DNA of 64,000 bases from Sipunculus nudus (taxonomy: Eukaryota; Annelida; Sipuncula; Golfingiida; Sipunculidae): contig CM049309.1 in assembly GCA_026874595.1 (NCBI GenBank), forward strand, positions 40,999,079-41,063,078, given 5' to 3'. Made by a program: the position numbers and the translations under genes. The notes beneath the pieces were generated by a model. That model was given only the letters and a program-made list of their open reading frames with translations. It did not search any database and was not told where the DNA came from. This document shows positions 22,770 to 34,125 of this stretch, piece by piece (within the stretch, counting starts at the first letter, position 1; each line of letters starts with the position of its first letter).

Positions 22770-23818
22770 CTGTGGTTACCTTCTTATTTGAAGTGGCTTC
22801 AAATTCTCATTATTCACGGTTACCCTGTGACCATGAAATTGAAACCACGCAGTTTTGAATGCATACCAGGCCATGAGCATAAACTTCAGAAACTGCCGAT
22901 AGGTGGTGACATTCGTGATTAATCTTTAGCCATGTAATGGTGTCCATTGAGCCTGTTGTATCAGACTTACTTAAAGTGATTCATTGAGAATAACGGAGCC
23001 CATTTATAAAAGTATCGTTTCGCTTTGATGCGAAAACTGTGACCTTTTGCACTTTTTTTCCTGCTGCCCAGCACATGACTGGAAAGTGTCAATGACACCC
23101 AGCAGTAATATTTAACAATATTTAAGAAGTGAAATAAATACATACATGTACATTTTTCTCGCAGTGTTTCACCTGTATTACAATTAGTAACCTCTATCAG
23201 ATATATTTGAACTGGATGTGTGCCAAGCTATATTACATCCAGTGGCGCTTGAAATGAATATTTAATAGTAGGTACTCTTTCAGATTGTGCCGTATTTAAT
23301 TATTGTTAATGAATCAAATTAGTGAACTTGGCTGCTAGGGTAGCGCCACCTTGTATCTGTAAAAAGGACTAATGCTGATGTCACAACCAAAATCCCATGA
23401 CGCGCCAAACTATGTTTGATACCTTTATCAAGACCATTTCCCTAAACTCATTACACGGTTGTGTAGTCACCAGTTGGTTTCTCACACCTGTACTGACGTT
23501 TGTTGTTTTGAATGAGACTTGGCCCTGAACTAATTACAGCCAGCGGGGTCAATGCTTTTGGCATGCGTCAGCTCAGCCGTCCGTGACTGTTCAAAAATGC
23601 GATATCCGGACAGAGAAACCAAATAGTGGGCCTGTAATAGAGGAGAGTGAAATCAGCGATTTATGAAACAATTTGGTCACTACATTTTAAAGTATTATAT
23701 TTGATAGGTAAAATATACTACTAAATTAATGACAGAGCAGGAAAAAGGAACCTCATGAAAGTTTTTAAAATAAGAAAACCACGAAAATTCAGCCCCGCAG
23801 ATATAAAGGCAACCACAG
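22770..23818. mobile_element. 1.05-kb TIR element inserted in a minisatellite
   Basis: Left end CTGTGGTTACCTTCTTAT, right end in inverse CTGTGGTTGCCTTTATAT. The inverted repeats of about 24 bp carry a few mismatches, then the similarity weakens. Both sides have TA (22768-22769 and 23819-23820). The flanks are two halves of one 39-bp minisatellite unit (ACAGAG-TA and TA-CATTCATA). There is no open frame of transposase size. A TA target duplication points to the Tc1/mariner superfamily. Confidence 0.85.
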
Positions 23819-24012
23819 TACATTCATAGGCTTGAGGAATGTAATATATCACAGAGTGCATTTGTAAGCCCAGAGGTATGTAATACTTCACAGAGTATAT
23901 TCGTAAGCCCTGAGGTATGTAATACTTTACAGAGCACATTTATAAGCTCTGAGGAATGTAATACTTCGCAGAGTACATTCATAAGCCCTGAGGTATGTAT
24001 AACTTCACAGAT
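23819..24012. repeat. 39-bp minisatellite, right part
   Basis: About five further units of the array at 22345, continuing after the inserted element. Confidence 0.95.
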
Positions 24013-26021
24013 ATCAGCCCCACTTCATCATCAGAATTTAACATGAATTATTAGTGGATTGTAATATATATAAAGCACTGGGCAGGATGAAGCTCAGACT
24101 GTCTTAAAAGTGGACCCTGATTTCCCATGGCACAACATACCCTGGTGAATTATAACGTGCTCAGTGTGTACATTGAAGTAATATACAGACCAGCATATAC
24201 AGACCAGCATATATAGACCAGCAGAAACTCGCTGTGTTTTAGCTTATCCAATCTGTGCATGGGCTTGCCAGTGCTAGAACTGTGATGATATTGACTGTTA
24301 ACTGGAAATAGTACATTATTGAACCCTAGATTAGCTGTTCTACACAGGGCAGTGGCTGCTGTATATTGCTGAAAGACCAGCACTGTCGAAGTGTGTGTTG
24401 TATGAATACGTAAGCAGCAGTCCTTGATTTAAAGGCCCACTCAATCAAATCAGTGATATTCAGCTGGTCCCTGACCTGATCAGGGTGAGAGTGATTCATT
24501 CATCAGCCATGGCTGTTCCGTTTAGTTAAAAGCCCCTTTAGTCATGTGGGCCATAGATTGTCAGAACAAAATGTATTGGTTGATTGAATATGGACATCCA
24601 AGTAGGATGTGACCTAATCAATTATAACAAATCCAGGCCACTGGCTACGTTACAGGTGTCAGATACTGAGATGGACTCTGTTCATTTACCTTGTCCTACC
24701 CTTGGTGTAATTAGACTCCTGTACTCCTTATATGTCACTGTGTGTAATTAAGCTGAAGGACGCATGACTGTTTGATGAATTTAAGTGCCCTCTGGCTTCC
24801 TCTCATGTCAGTTGACAACATCACCCATAGATGGCACTGGGGAAATCTCATCTTTGTCATCAGTTTAACAATTTAAGGTCTCAAGGTCACAGTTTTATAT
24901 CCTGAATATATTTATCAATTCCAAGGACAATATATATTCCAATTAAAAAATGCAGGAAGATCATGTTCCCCTCGACATTTCCTTGCATTAAATTGTTTTT
25001 ATTACAAAAATGGCTGAAGTGGGACATGTACTACTAAATCATGATATAAAGCTTGTTCTCCTTTCAGCTGATTTCTTTTCAAGGAAAGGGTAGAGACATT
25101 TTGTATCTCTGATATTTCTTAGCTTCGCACAACTTTGCTGGGTTTATCCTCTGATGATCGTTGAAAATTCCAGGTTTTTTCTTTTGACTGTTGCAGGGGT
25201 TTCCACACTATAGAGCTACCATCACATCGCATTCAGTTGGTATGCTTTTCTGACACAAAATAAAAATAACAGTCTGGCCATTTCCTGTTTTCGGTCAATC
25301 AAAGTCCCAAATGGGTAAAGGGAAAATCATTTTCCAGGTTTTCCAAAATTTCCATCATGGCTTGTGGGTCCTGCTCAGGTTTGGTAACATCAGGTCTCTG
25401 TATCATATACATGTACCCCCAATTAAATAGCCCACTCCACTTGAAACCTTCAAAATTGCATAAAATTAGATTGGACTCAATCTTTATATGCAAACAAACC
25501 TAGCCAGACCTTATACTTTATAAATGGATATATATTCTCTGCCATGAATGTTAACTCAACCCCAAAATCTGAAGCTGAAATATTTCATGAATTTTTTTTT
25601 CAGTATTTCCCATTTCCGCTCACTATTTAATATATCAAATTATAACCTTGACATTCAGGATACCATGAAATAATAAGATAATTATTTTGTTTGACATTAA
25701 GTCATGTGATCATACTGATCACGATCACCTGATCACATGCACTGCTACATAAGTTGATACCCGAGCCAATTTATTAAGTGATATGGTAAATTTCAGCCAA
25801 AATCTTACATGGCACAGAATGTGTTAGCTCTCCCAGTTTTTCAAAATCAGTCAGTAGTGGCATTTCATGTCTCTTCAGTGCTGTTTTATAAAATTTAATA
25901 ATAACAGTTTTACCAATCAAACCCTGGTCCTTGTATCCTCAAACCCTAGTATCTGTGTCTTCGTCTCTATCAGTGACCATTGCTGATATTGATATAAATA
26001 AATACTGTAGAAGCAGGTTGT
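24013..26021. other. intron, unassigned
   Basis: About 2 kb. A short triplication of AGACCAGCATATA lies at 24187-24222. No element boundaries or coding sequence recognised. Confidence 0.4.
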
Positions 26022-26432
26022 TAACCGGCGTCTGTGGCTCAGGGGTAGAGCACAGGACTCAAAGCCGGGAGATCGTGAGTTCGAATCTCAGCTGAGGCGG
26101 TGAGGTTTTTCACAGTCGGCCCCCACCCAGGGTGAGCGCTCTGCAGGCTTAATGGGAAGGTCGTGCCCAACGGCCGTGTTTCACTCACAAACAAGTGCGC
26201 CTTTCGGGGGTCCTCGGTGGTATGAATACCAACCCAGGGCCTGCAGGTGCAGTAGTCATCGGACCTTGTTAACACCAGGATATAAAATGAGAGGAAGCGT
26301 GTGATACTGCCCTGTCACATAGTCCGAAATCAGAATGGAAATCTGCAGATGTACATATACTTAGTTAAGGTACCATTAAAAAAAATGGAGGCGGTTACCT
26401 CCAAAAAAAAAAAATTTAAAAAAAAAAAAAGA
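26022..26432 (+). mobile_element. tRNA-derived SINE, best preserved copy
   Basis: The head GTCTGTGGCTCAGGGGTAGA carries an A box (TGGCTCAGGGG), and GATCGTGAGTTCGAATCTC carries a B box (GAGTTCGAATC), at tRNA-like spacing. The body contains CTCTGCAGGCTTAATGGGAA, a segment with GGCCTGCAGGTGCAGTAGTC, and GTACATATACTTAGTTAAGG. The tail is A-rich (26401-26430). This copy defines the family for the three others. The minus-strand frame at 26039-26275 is inside it and is not a gene. Confidence 0.9.
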
Positions 26433-27412
26433 AAAAGTTGTTTCAGACACACTTTGAATACCACTTGTGGATCATAAAAGTTCCTAAAAAATCTTACATT
26501 AAATTCATATTTAAGTAAAATTTAGACCTGCCACTGGAGAGCCTCTACGCTCTGAACACATCATATGACCTCCCGGCCCTGTTACCTTCCACTCACCAGC
26601 TGTGAGAAATGGCAGGATTTTTAAGGTTTGGCAAAACCTAGTCAGTCTGTGCTGGACAAAGTAAAACCTGATTGGCCCTGTGTTTAAACTTATCTGCAGA
26701 ACTGGTAAAGAAATCTGATTGGCTGAGTATTTAAACAAACATAGCTACGGCTATACAGGAAACATGCAAAAAGTAGGGGATAACTGACCTCAGGCAAGTC
26801 AGTATAGAGACTGTGTTGAAACTTGACGATTGCATCGTGTGTAATCCAATGGGGATGGGGGTGGAAAAAGTCTGTGCTACCAATCGCTTTCCACAGCAGT
26901 GTAAAGTGACCGGTATCTCAAAGAACATCCGATTGTGCATGGTGATACCTTTTTGATACCATGGTGTGTTTGGTTAAATATTACGCAGGGGGATTTCCAC
27001 ACATACAACACTGCCTGGTGGCCAAACCTGACCGCTACCACGGTTTAACGCAGTGGATAGCAGTGGATAGTGTAGCAAATAGTTGAGCGTAGCGTAAATG
27101 CTGCATATGGAGCGTAGGGAGCCTCATATATGTTGAAATTTCCCAGTGAGCTGCTTCAACTTCAGTTCATTAGGGTTTTACTCTGTCTCTCATTCTATCT
27201 CTCTCTTGCTCTTTCTCTCTTTCTTTTTCTCTCTTGTGTTTTTGTTTACATAAATGTCAGGCCTTTATCATCGATTTCATGTTTCACTCCACATGTTTTT
27301 CTGTATACCTATGTGATTTCCGCCTCCCATAGCATCCCAAGTTTATTGACAACTCACTGAATTATGTTTTATATATGATGAGATTTTTAATGTAGGTCTG
27401 TAAAGTCTTTAT
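26433..27412. other. intron, unassigned
   Basis: Contains a CT-rich tract at 27181-27235 (CTCTGTCTCTCATTC, TCTCTCT) and two copies of GCAGTGGATAG at 27050-27071. Frames at 26511, 26731 and 27130 are unsupported. Confidence 0.4.
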
Positions 27413-27413
27413 T

Positions 27414-27658
27414 CTGTGGTCACAGGCACTTGAATCCCTATTTATAATAAGTCTTCGTATCTCCAGTGTTTTTAGAAATACTAGGATGGAATCAGGTCAA
27501 ACGACCCAATAATAAAACGATCATACCATGTATATATATATATATACTATTTTATTATTGGGTCGTTTAACCTGATTCCGTCGTAGTATTTCTAACAACA
27601 TTGGAGATATGTAGACTTTATTATAAATAGGGATTCAAGCGCCTGTGCTGTGGTCACA
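27414..27658. mobile_element. near-perfect palindromic foldback element
   Basis: Left arm 27414-27518, right arm about 27549-27658, with an ATATAT-rich loop. Matching blocks include GAATCCCTATTTATAATAA against TTATAAATAGGGATTC, AGAAATACTA against TAGTATTTCT, and ACGACCCAATAATAAAA against TTTTATTATTGGGTCGT. The arms are roughly 105 bp and about 85-90% alike by eye. It would form a long hairpin in RNA of the intron. Confidence 0.9.
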
Positions 27659-28796
27659 CATGGATGTAACGTGAACAGATGCTACCATTTGAGGGATCTC
27701 TTTACAGCCGTGACATTTCCCTGGTGTCCAATCCAGCAGTCCTCAGTGTGCATTCCTGTCAACTTTGACTGGGGCTTAATCTAATAGTGAACAGCAGTAT
27801 CTTTGTAGATTTCTCAAAATACCATCTAGGGTTACCTTATACTCCCATGTGTGACATTTAAATAAATAACTAGATGTTAATATGATTATATATTGGTGAT
27901 GTAGGTATGATGAGATGAGTTAAACTACATGAGTAAAACTTATTTGTCATGTTGGGTGTCTCACTGCACAAAAATCATAATATTTAAGCCCATTTATTAT
28001 GAAAAATCATAAATATTGTTATACAGTGTGGCACTTATCAGGGACAGGAAAAACAGATTTTTAACCATATCCATGCCTCCCAAAATAAGCTAAAATAATA
28101 AAAATCAGATTATGTTTAAGATTGCTTCATTTAGCAAACATTTAACTTTGGAAGACTGTAGTTTACTATAAAACAAGAATTACATACTGGTAGTATAAAA
28201 AGTAGATAAAGTAGTTTTAAATTGTATAAAATATAATCTAGATCTTTTGCAAAACAAAAGCTAGAGCCCTGGGCATTGAGTTCATGGAGAGCTAAAACCA
28301 ATATAAGGCTGAAAAATCAGCACAGAAAAAAAAATATTGAAAAATAAATCCTGAACATGCCACCTGCCATACTGTCTGGATTAGTTTTTGTTTTGCCTGA
28401 GCCTTATCATATCACTGAATAGTTTGTTCACCCTATTTCCTAGAAACCTATTTCACTGGATATTTGGTGTACATATTCTAAAACCTTGATAACTTTTGCT
28501 ATACTTATAGTCTCCTGAAACAACCAGCTTACCATAAAAGTAAGGTTTCTGTTGCTTTTGATATATTTGTTTTTAAGCAATTGTGAGGGATGAAGAGAAG
28601 GAATTATCAGATGAAAAACACAGCACTAATGTTTAAAAGATTATACTTGTTGCTGTTATGTACCTTAAAAAATATGAATGAAAGCCTACAGTTAACATAC
28701 AAAACAAAAATGCAGGTACACACACAGCCCTTATTGGCTATGATTATTTGAACATTCACTTCAAGTAATAATTCTGAACAATATACAGCTACGGTA
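27659..28796. other. intron, unassigned
   Basis: AT-rich, many stops, no recognised repeat. Confidence 0.4.
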
Positions 28797-28799
28797 GGA

Positions 28800-28925
28800 G
28801 TTTAATATTATACTTTGGAAGCGGTTCATTGAGCAGGTTTAATTTTAGCGCTTTAAGCAGGAGCAAGGTTTGCGCGAAAATTCAGACATGCAAAATTAAC
28901 CACTTCCACAGTATAATAAACCTTG
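28800..28925. repeat. short foldback repeat
   Basis: TATTATACTTTGGAAGCGGTT at the left is matched by AACCACTTCCACAGTATAATA at the right, which is its inverse with a few mismatches. An inner GCGC...GCGC pair suggests one extended hairpin of about 120 bp, possibly a small MITE. Confidence 0.6.
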
Positions 28926-31714
28926 AAACAAGAGTCAGGTTGGTGGATTTGGTGGATTTTGCAAGTAATCAGCAGACTTCACCATTAATTTGTGACTTGG
29001 CTGATAATGCCACCAGGGAAAAACTGTCTGACAGGCACATTTAGGTGGAATGGATGATGTAGCAAAAGTGCCAAAGCCTGGATTGGTGCACCAGATTGAC
29101 CAGAAAGTTATAATGAATATAACACTGCGTCCACAGAAGAATGAATACTGTTGAGTATAGACTATGAGCAAAATGTTTCATTTAAATAAGTTTATATACT
29201 TTGATCAAACAAAGTAAATGTAGATGACTAATCATAATGGATGTTTTAATTATGTTCCAAAGGTAATGCTCCACCTGTACAGGTTTCAGGAGAAATTTCT
29301 TCAGTTCCGTAAGATTTATGAAATTGTTTGATGTGTGATTATTGAGACACCATTAGCTGTGGACTTTGATATTCAGACAGTGTTTTCATGTCTGTGACAT
29401 GGTGTGCTGGCTGTAGTGATAAACATGAAAGATCATACCAGGATTTACACTGAAGCCACTTGGATTTACTGATGTTTATGCTGGATAACATCTATGTATA
29501 AGGTGCTGGGAAACCTTAGTTTGGTTCATTTTACGTTTTCACATCTATTCAGTCTCAGTACCCTTTTTCAGGGCATATTGGCAGTGGGTCTTTTCTTTGC
29601 CAATATCAATATATGTGGGTGGACAATTGAAAACAAATTAAAGAAGAAATATTAAAAACAAACAAACAAATATCGATATGAGAAAAAAAAATATTTTACA
29701 TTCTATTGAAGATAGGTTGCAAAAAAAAATTTTTAAATAATTTAAAATTGCCAGGCATCCCTGCAGATGTCTTTTTTATTTTCTCAAAACAAACATATAT
29801 TCTTTTCTTACAAAGGAAATTGAAGGTAGTTTGAAGGTCATATATTTGTCAAGTTGCCATGAGGATGAGGACAGCTGGAAAGGAATGTGTCCCCGAGGTT
29901 TAATAATGTGCAAGTTCCTCCCATGGGTACTTTGTGCTGAGTGGCTGCCACTTATACTGAAGGATGTGGCATTTTGCCACAGGCCTTCAAAGACCAGCAT
30001 CTCTCTGCCTTATTTCTTCCAGTATCAATGCAAACATCTGCAGATGATCAGCAGAAAAAGCATTAGGTCCATCTGCAGTTTAGCTTATTATTATAATACA
30101 CATTGGATGATGAGTGCAGACTGGTGTGAACATAAAATGGGGTGATCATTATTTACAATGACACATCTGGGAGGTTCAGATTACTCAGAAACAACTGATC
30201 ATTCTCAATACTGCAAGGATTACTGGCTATTGTCCTTTGAAAGCAAAATTGAAAGAAAAGGCATTGATTTCCTCTGGCAACGCAGTTGGATAGAAGTTCA
30301 GTTTCACCAGTGTCTGTCTCTGTCTGGCTGTCTCTGCACAAAGTGTCCATAAAGGTTATAAATGCATTTAAATAAATAATATGTTTGGAGAAATGGGCTT
30401 GTAGACAAGAAATTTATCATTTGTCTTTTTATAAATCAGTCTTGTAATAATGATTGGCCACTGGTGCTGACACCTCCCGGTGGAATTTGGCACTATAAGT
30501 AAGATGGTATCAAGGAAAGTTCTTTACATTTCCTTACATTTGGTTCATCAATGTTTAGTGTTTGTAAGAACTGTGTCAACTGTACTTTCTTTTCTGTCAA
30601 ATGAAAACTACTTTAAATATGAATATATACATAGGTCTCTGCCTGCATTAGCAGATATTCAGGCTACAAATGATAAAAATCAGCCTCCGGTGGTGTTGAG
30701 TTTGACATTTCAAGGCTGTCTAATATAAAGTGTCATGCTCTGGCCGCCTTCTGTTGCTGGCACAAGTTATTTTCCCTCTTCCTGAGACCAGTTTTATGAG
30801 TCACTGATGCAGATAGCAATAATGCTGTTCTAATCTGTCAGTCATAAAAAGCTTTGCAGGATTCTTACCAGGGAATTCTGTCCTGAGCCACAGGATTGAA
30901 GCAAGAAAATTATCATTCTGGAAAAACGCAACCCAGCTTAAAGCATGAAAACATCCATTTTAAAAGACACAGCTAGTTTGTTACTGAAGAGATGGAAGAT
31001 CACATTGGTGGGGTCGTAACAACTCCTTTTCCAAGTATCTCAAATAGGCAAACACATGCACAGACAGGCATTTTTCCTTTTGTACCAATCAGATGGAAAG
31101 GTGAACACTTGGATGTTCCCCACATTACAAATAATGAAAAATACACAAAAAGTGTGGTTACTTATAAACCATCAGCTACACTGGTAACCCATGATATTAT
31201 AGCTTTGCAGCGCTGATGAAATCCGTTAGCAGCAGAACTGTAATAGAGCCGAGTATAAAACTAAACCCTAGGCCCATTCTCAGTACGGAAAGAAGTTATT
31301 TGCCAGTTTGTTATATAATATATGTTAATCTGGCCTATATTCAATCACAGCATACATAACAAAAGATTGCCGGGTACAGGCATTCAGATGCTGAACCATA
31401 ACAACATAGGTTAACTGTTCCTCAGAAATGTCAAAACAGAAGTGACTGATTGAAAGTTTGATATGATGATAAGATGTGACTCTAGTGGAAAGACCATTTT
31501 TTTCTGTGGATAGGCAAAACTAGATTTTTTCCTTTCCATTGGAAAGAGGAATGTTTCGAAGTATGATGAACCTTGCATGGTGATTATTAATATAACCAGA
31601 CACCAGATTATGGAATATATTATAAGTTAACTCTCATATCTGTAATTAAAATGAGATTTTGCTATACCAAATATAACAGAACAAAGAACTTGCTTGCAAT
31701 GAACTTGCTCTGCA
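28926..31714. other. intron, unassigned
   Basis: About 2.8 kb with no confident element. The plus-strand frame of 104 codons at 29831-30145 has no recognisable domain and no splice context that fits the phase 1 intron around it. Confidence 0.4.
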
Positions 31715-31825
31715 GACTGTGTGTTTTGGACTTCTGTGTATTTTGGACTTCTGTGTGTTTTGGACTTCTGTGTGTTTTGGACTTCTGTGTTTTGGACTTT
31801 TGTGTGTTTTGGACCTTGTGGTTTT
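31715..31825. repeat. 17-bp minisatellite
   Basis: Six or so units of GGACTTCTGTGTGTTTT and variants. It opens repetitive frames on both strands that are not genes. Confidence 0.9.
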
Positions 31826-32500
31826 TGGAAATATGAGTGACACTAAAGTCACAGAACACATGCACTATTAATTGTGAATAAATTTGCCAGTAGCTTTGAA
31901 GAAATATTAAGTAAAGATAGGATTAATTTGTTAAAGATAGGCACATTTAGATACAAGGTACAGACAATTCCAGTCATCGTTAACATTGGAATGTTCTGTA
32001 GGAATAAACTAATACTGTGGGTGCCATCTGTTGCAGGAATTTAGCACTATTAGAGACACAAATCAAGAAGTGGTTTAGATAGAGCTGGTCCATAAATTTG
32101 TTAATAAATAATAAAAAATATACTGGCAAGTGATATGTATGGGGTGCATTCTTCCTTGTTTCATTGATGAACTTTTACATTCTTCAGATAAAAGCTATAG
32201 ACCTTAATTTATAAATATACAAGTTCCATTCTGCATTAATCCCCCTAGCAGCTGTCCAGTTCAAAAATACTTATTGATGAAAAGTGGTTCCAGTGTTGTT
32301 TAGTTTGACATTTCAATGTTTTCCTACATTTTGTGGCCTTATTCAGTATTTTGAACAAGTTAATGTATCTCCTTAGGGGACCATTTGGTCTGCTTGACTC
32401 ATTGTATTTCTGGAGTGTCTGGGGCATTTGCAAGGGAAACGTACCCCAACTCCTCAATGGTCCCACCAACCTCACATTTTCCTCTTACAAAAACTGAAAA
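31826..32500. other. intron, unassigned
   Basis: AT-rich. The minus-strand frame at 32245-32475 has no recognised motif. Confidence 0.4.
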
Positions 32501-33060
32501 CCACCTACCCTCCCATTTTCGTAGAATACATTAATGCCCTTTTCTCAGAAGTGATTTTCCATATTGGCTTGAAATTGTGCATGTCTATAGATCTTGGATA
32601 CCTCCATCTTGTATTCAAGACTAGTGGCTCCATCTGCAGTTGTTTTTTTTTTTTGCGTGGCGTCCATCCGGTTGCTTTGGGTAAAAATCGCTCATAGTTG
32701 AGGAGTGGGTGTATGTATCACCTGAAATGTTGGCATGTATATCCATCTTTGATAGCTTTGTTGTAGACCAAACAGGTGGCGCCACCTACAGTTTTGTTTT
32801 TATAGAATACATTGATGCACTTTTTCTCAGTAGTGGATCAGTTTCTGGGCCTGAAATCTTGCATAGTGTATACATCTGTAGATCTGATTTTAGTGAAAAT
32901 TGCACATATATGTGGAGTTTAATTGGTATCAATGATGCCACAAATTTGGAGTCTTTGTCATGTCATGAATTAACATTCCATGCCTTACTTTACAGTTACC
33001 CATGCCTCTGTGAAATGGCAGATACACATAGTTGCTTGTCAACTGCCCATATTCCAGTTT
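32501..33060 (+). mobile_element. HLE-2-related element, diverged copy with 3' end
   Basis: Shares with the element at 6129-7870 the palindrome AGGTGGCGCCACCT (about 32775) and the run GCGTCCATC.G...AAAATCGCTCATA. It also shares the 3' terminus ATGGCAGATACACATAGTTG followed by CTTGTCAACTGCCCATATTCCAG. The terminal hairpin is AGTTG-cttgt-CAACT. The 5' end was not found. The frames at 32428 and 32709 are inside it. Confidence 0.65.
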
Positions 33061-33524
33061 GATGCATGGTTAACAGCCCTGGTGCGTAAGAATTATAATA
33101 AATAATTGTGGGAACCCTGCAAGTTCATGCTATAGTTTCTTGATCATATTGTTACTACAGCTGATAGTTATTTTGTTTTAGGAAGATCTTTAGTTCACTC
33201 AATGAATGGAAGGATTAGCAACAGTGTCTGTCTGTGAATACAGCTGAGCAGCTGTGGGAGGGATCACAGTGACACTCAGTCCATTGTGTACTTATAATCA
33301 CCTTATTGTACTCTAAAATCCCTCATTCCCATTATCAACAGTCATCAATAATTCCAGTGGACTCTCCTTTCATATGTGTATGAATATTGCTTGTCAGAAT
33401 ACAAATATTTGACAGCATTGTTATTTGCTGCCTTTTGGATTCTTTTGGGGTATTGTCAACCCCATTCCATATAGCTTTGGTTATGTACATTTTAACATAA
33501 TCCTACATCATTGGCTGTTTTCAT

Positions 33525-34125
33525 TTCACAGAATTTTCACCATTGTCTAGAGACATTTTCACAGAATCCTCACCATTGTCTGGGCACATTTTCACAGAAT
33601 CCACACCATTGTCTGGGCACATATTCACAGAACCCTCAGCATTGTCTGGGCACATTTTCTCAGAATCCTCACCATTCTCTGGGCACATTTTCACAGAATC
33701 CTCACCAATTTCTGGGGAAATTTTCTCAGAATACTCACCATTGTCTGGGAACATTTTCTCAGAATGCTCAACATTGTCTAGGGACATTTTCTTAGAATGT
33801 TCACCATTGCCTAGAGACATTTTCACGGAATCCTCAACTTTGTCTAGGCACATTTACATAGAATCCTCACCATCTTCTTAGGACATTATCACAGAACCCT
33901 CAGCATTGGCTGTTGATATTTCACTGACTTCTCACCATTGCCTGGGAAAATTCTCATAGCATCTTTACCATTGGCTGTTGATATATCATAGAATCCTCAG
34001 CATTGGCTGTTGATTTTTTACTGAATTCTCACCATTTTCTGGGGACATTTTCACAGAACCCTCAGCATTGGCTGTTGATATTTCACAGAATTCTCACCAT
34101 TGTCTGGGGACATTTTCACATAATT
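33525..34125. repeat. 33-bp minisatellite
   Basis: About 16-18 units of TTTTCACAGAATCCTCACCATTGTCTGGGGACA type, regular up to about 33870 and degenerate after. Because 33 is a multiple of 3, three frames stay open for about 100 codons (TFSQNPHHCLG repeated on plus; others on plus and minus). There is no start context, splice phase fit or known protein, so it is read as non-coding. Confidence 0.9.

Noticed and set aside
26022-26100. Functional tRNA gene
   Set aside because: A and B boxes are present, but the cloverleaf is not closed and the sequence continues into a repeated body and A-rich tail shared with three other copies, so it is a SINE.
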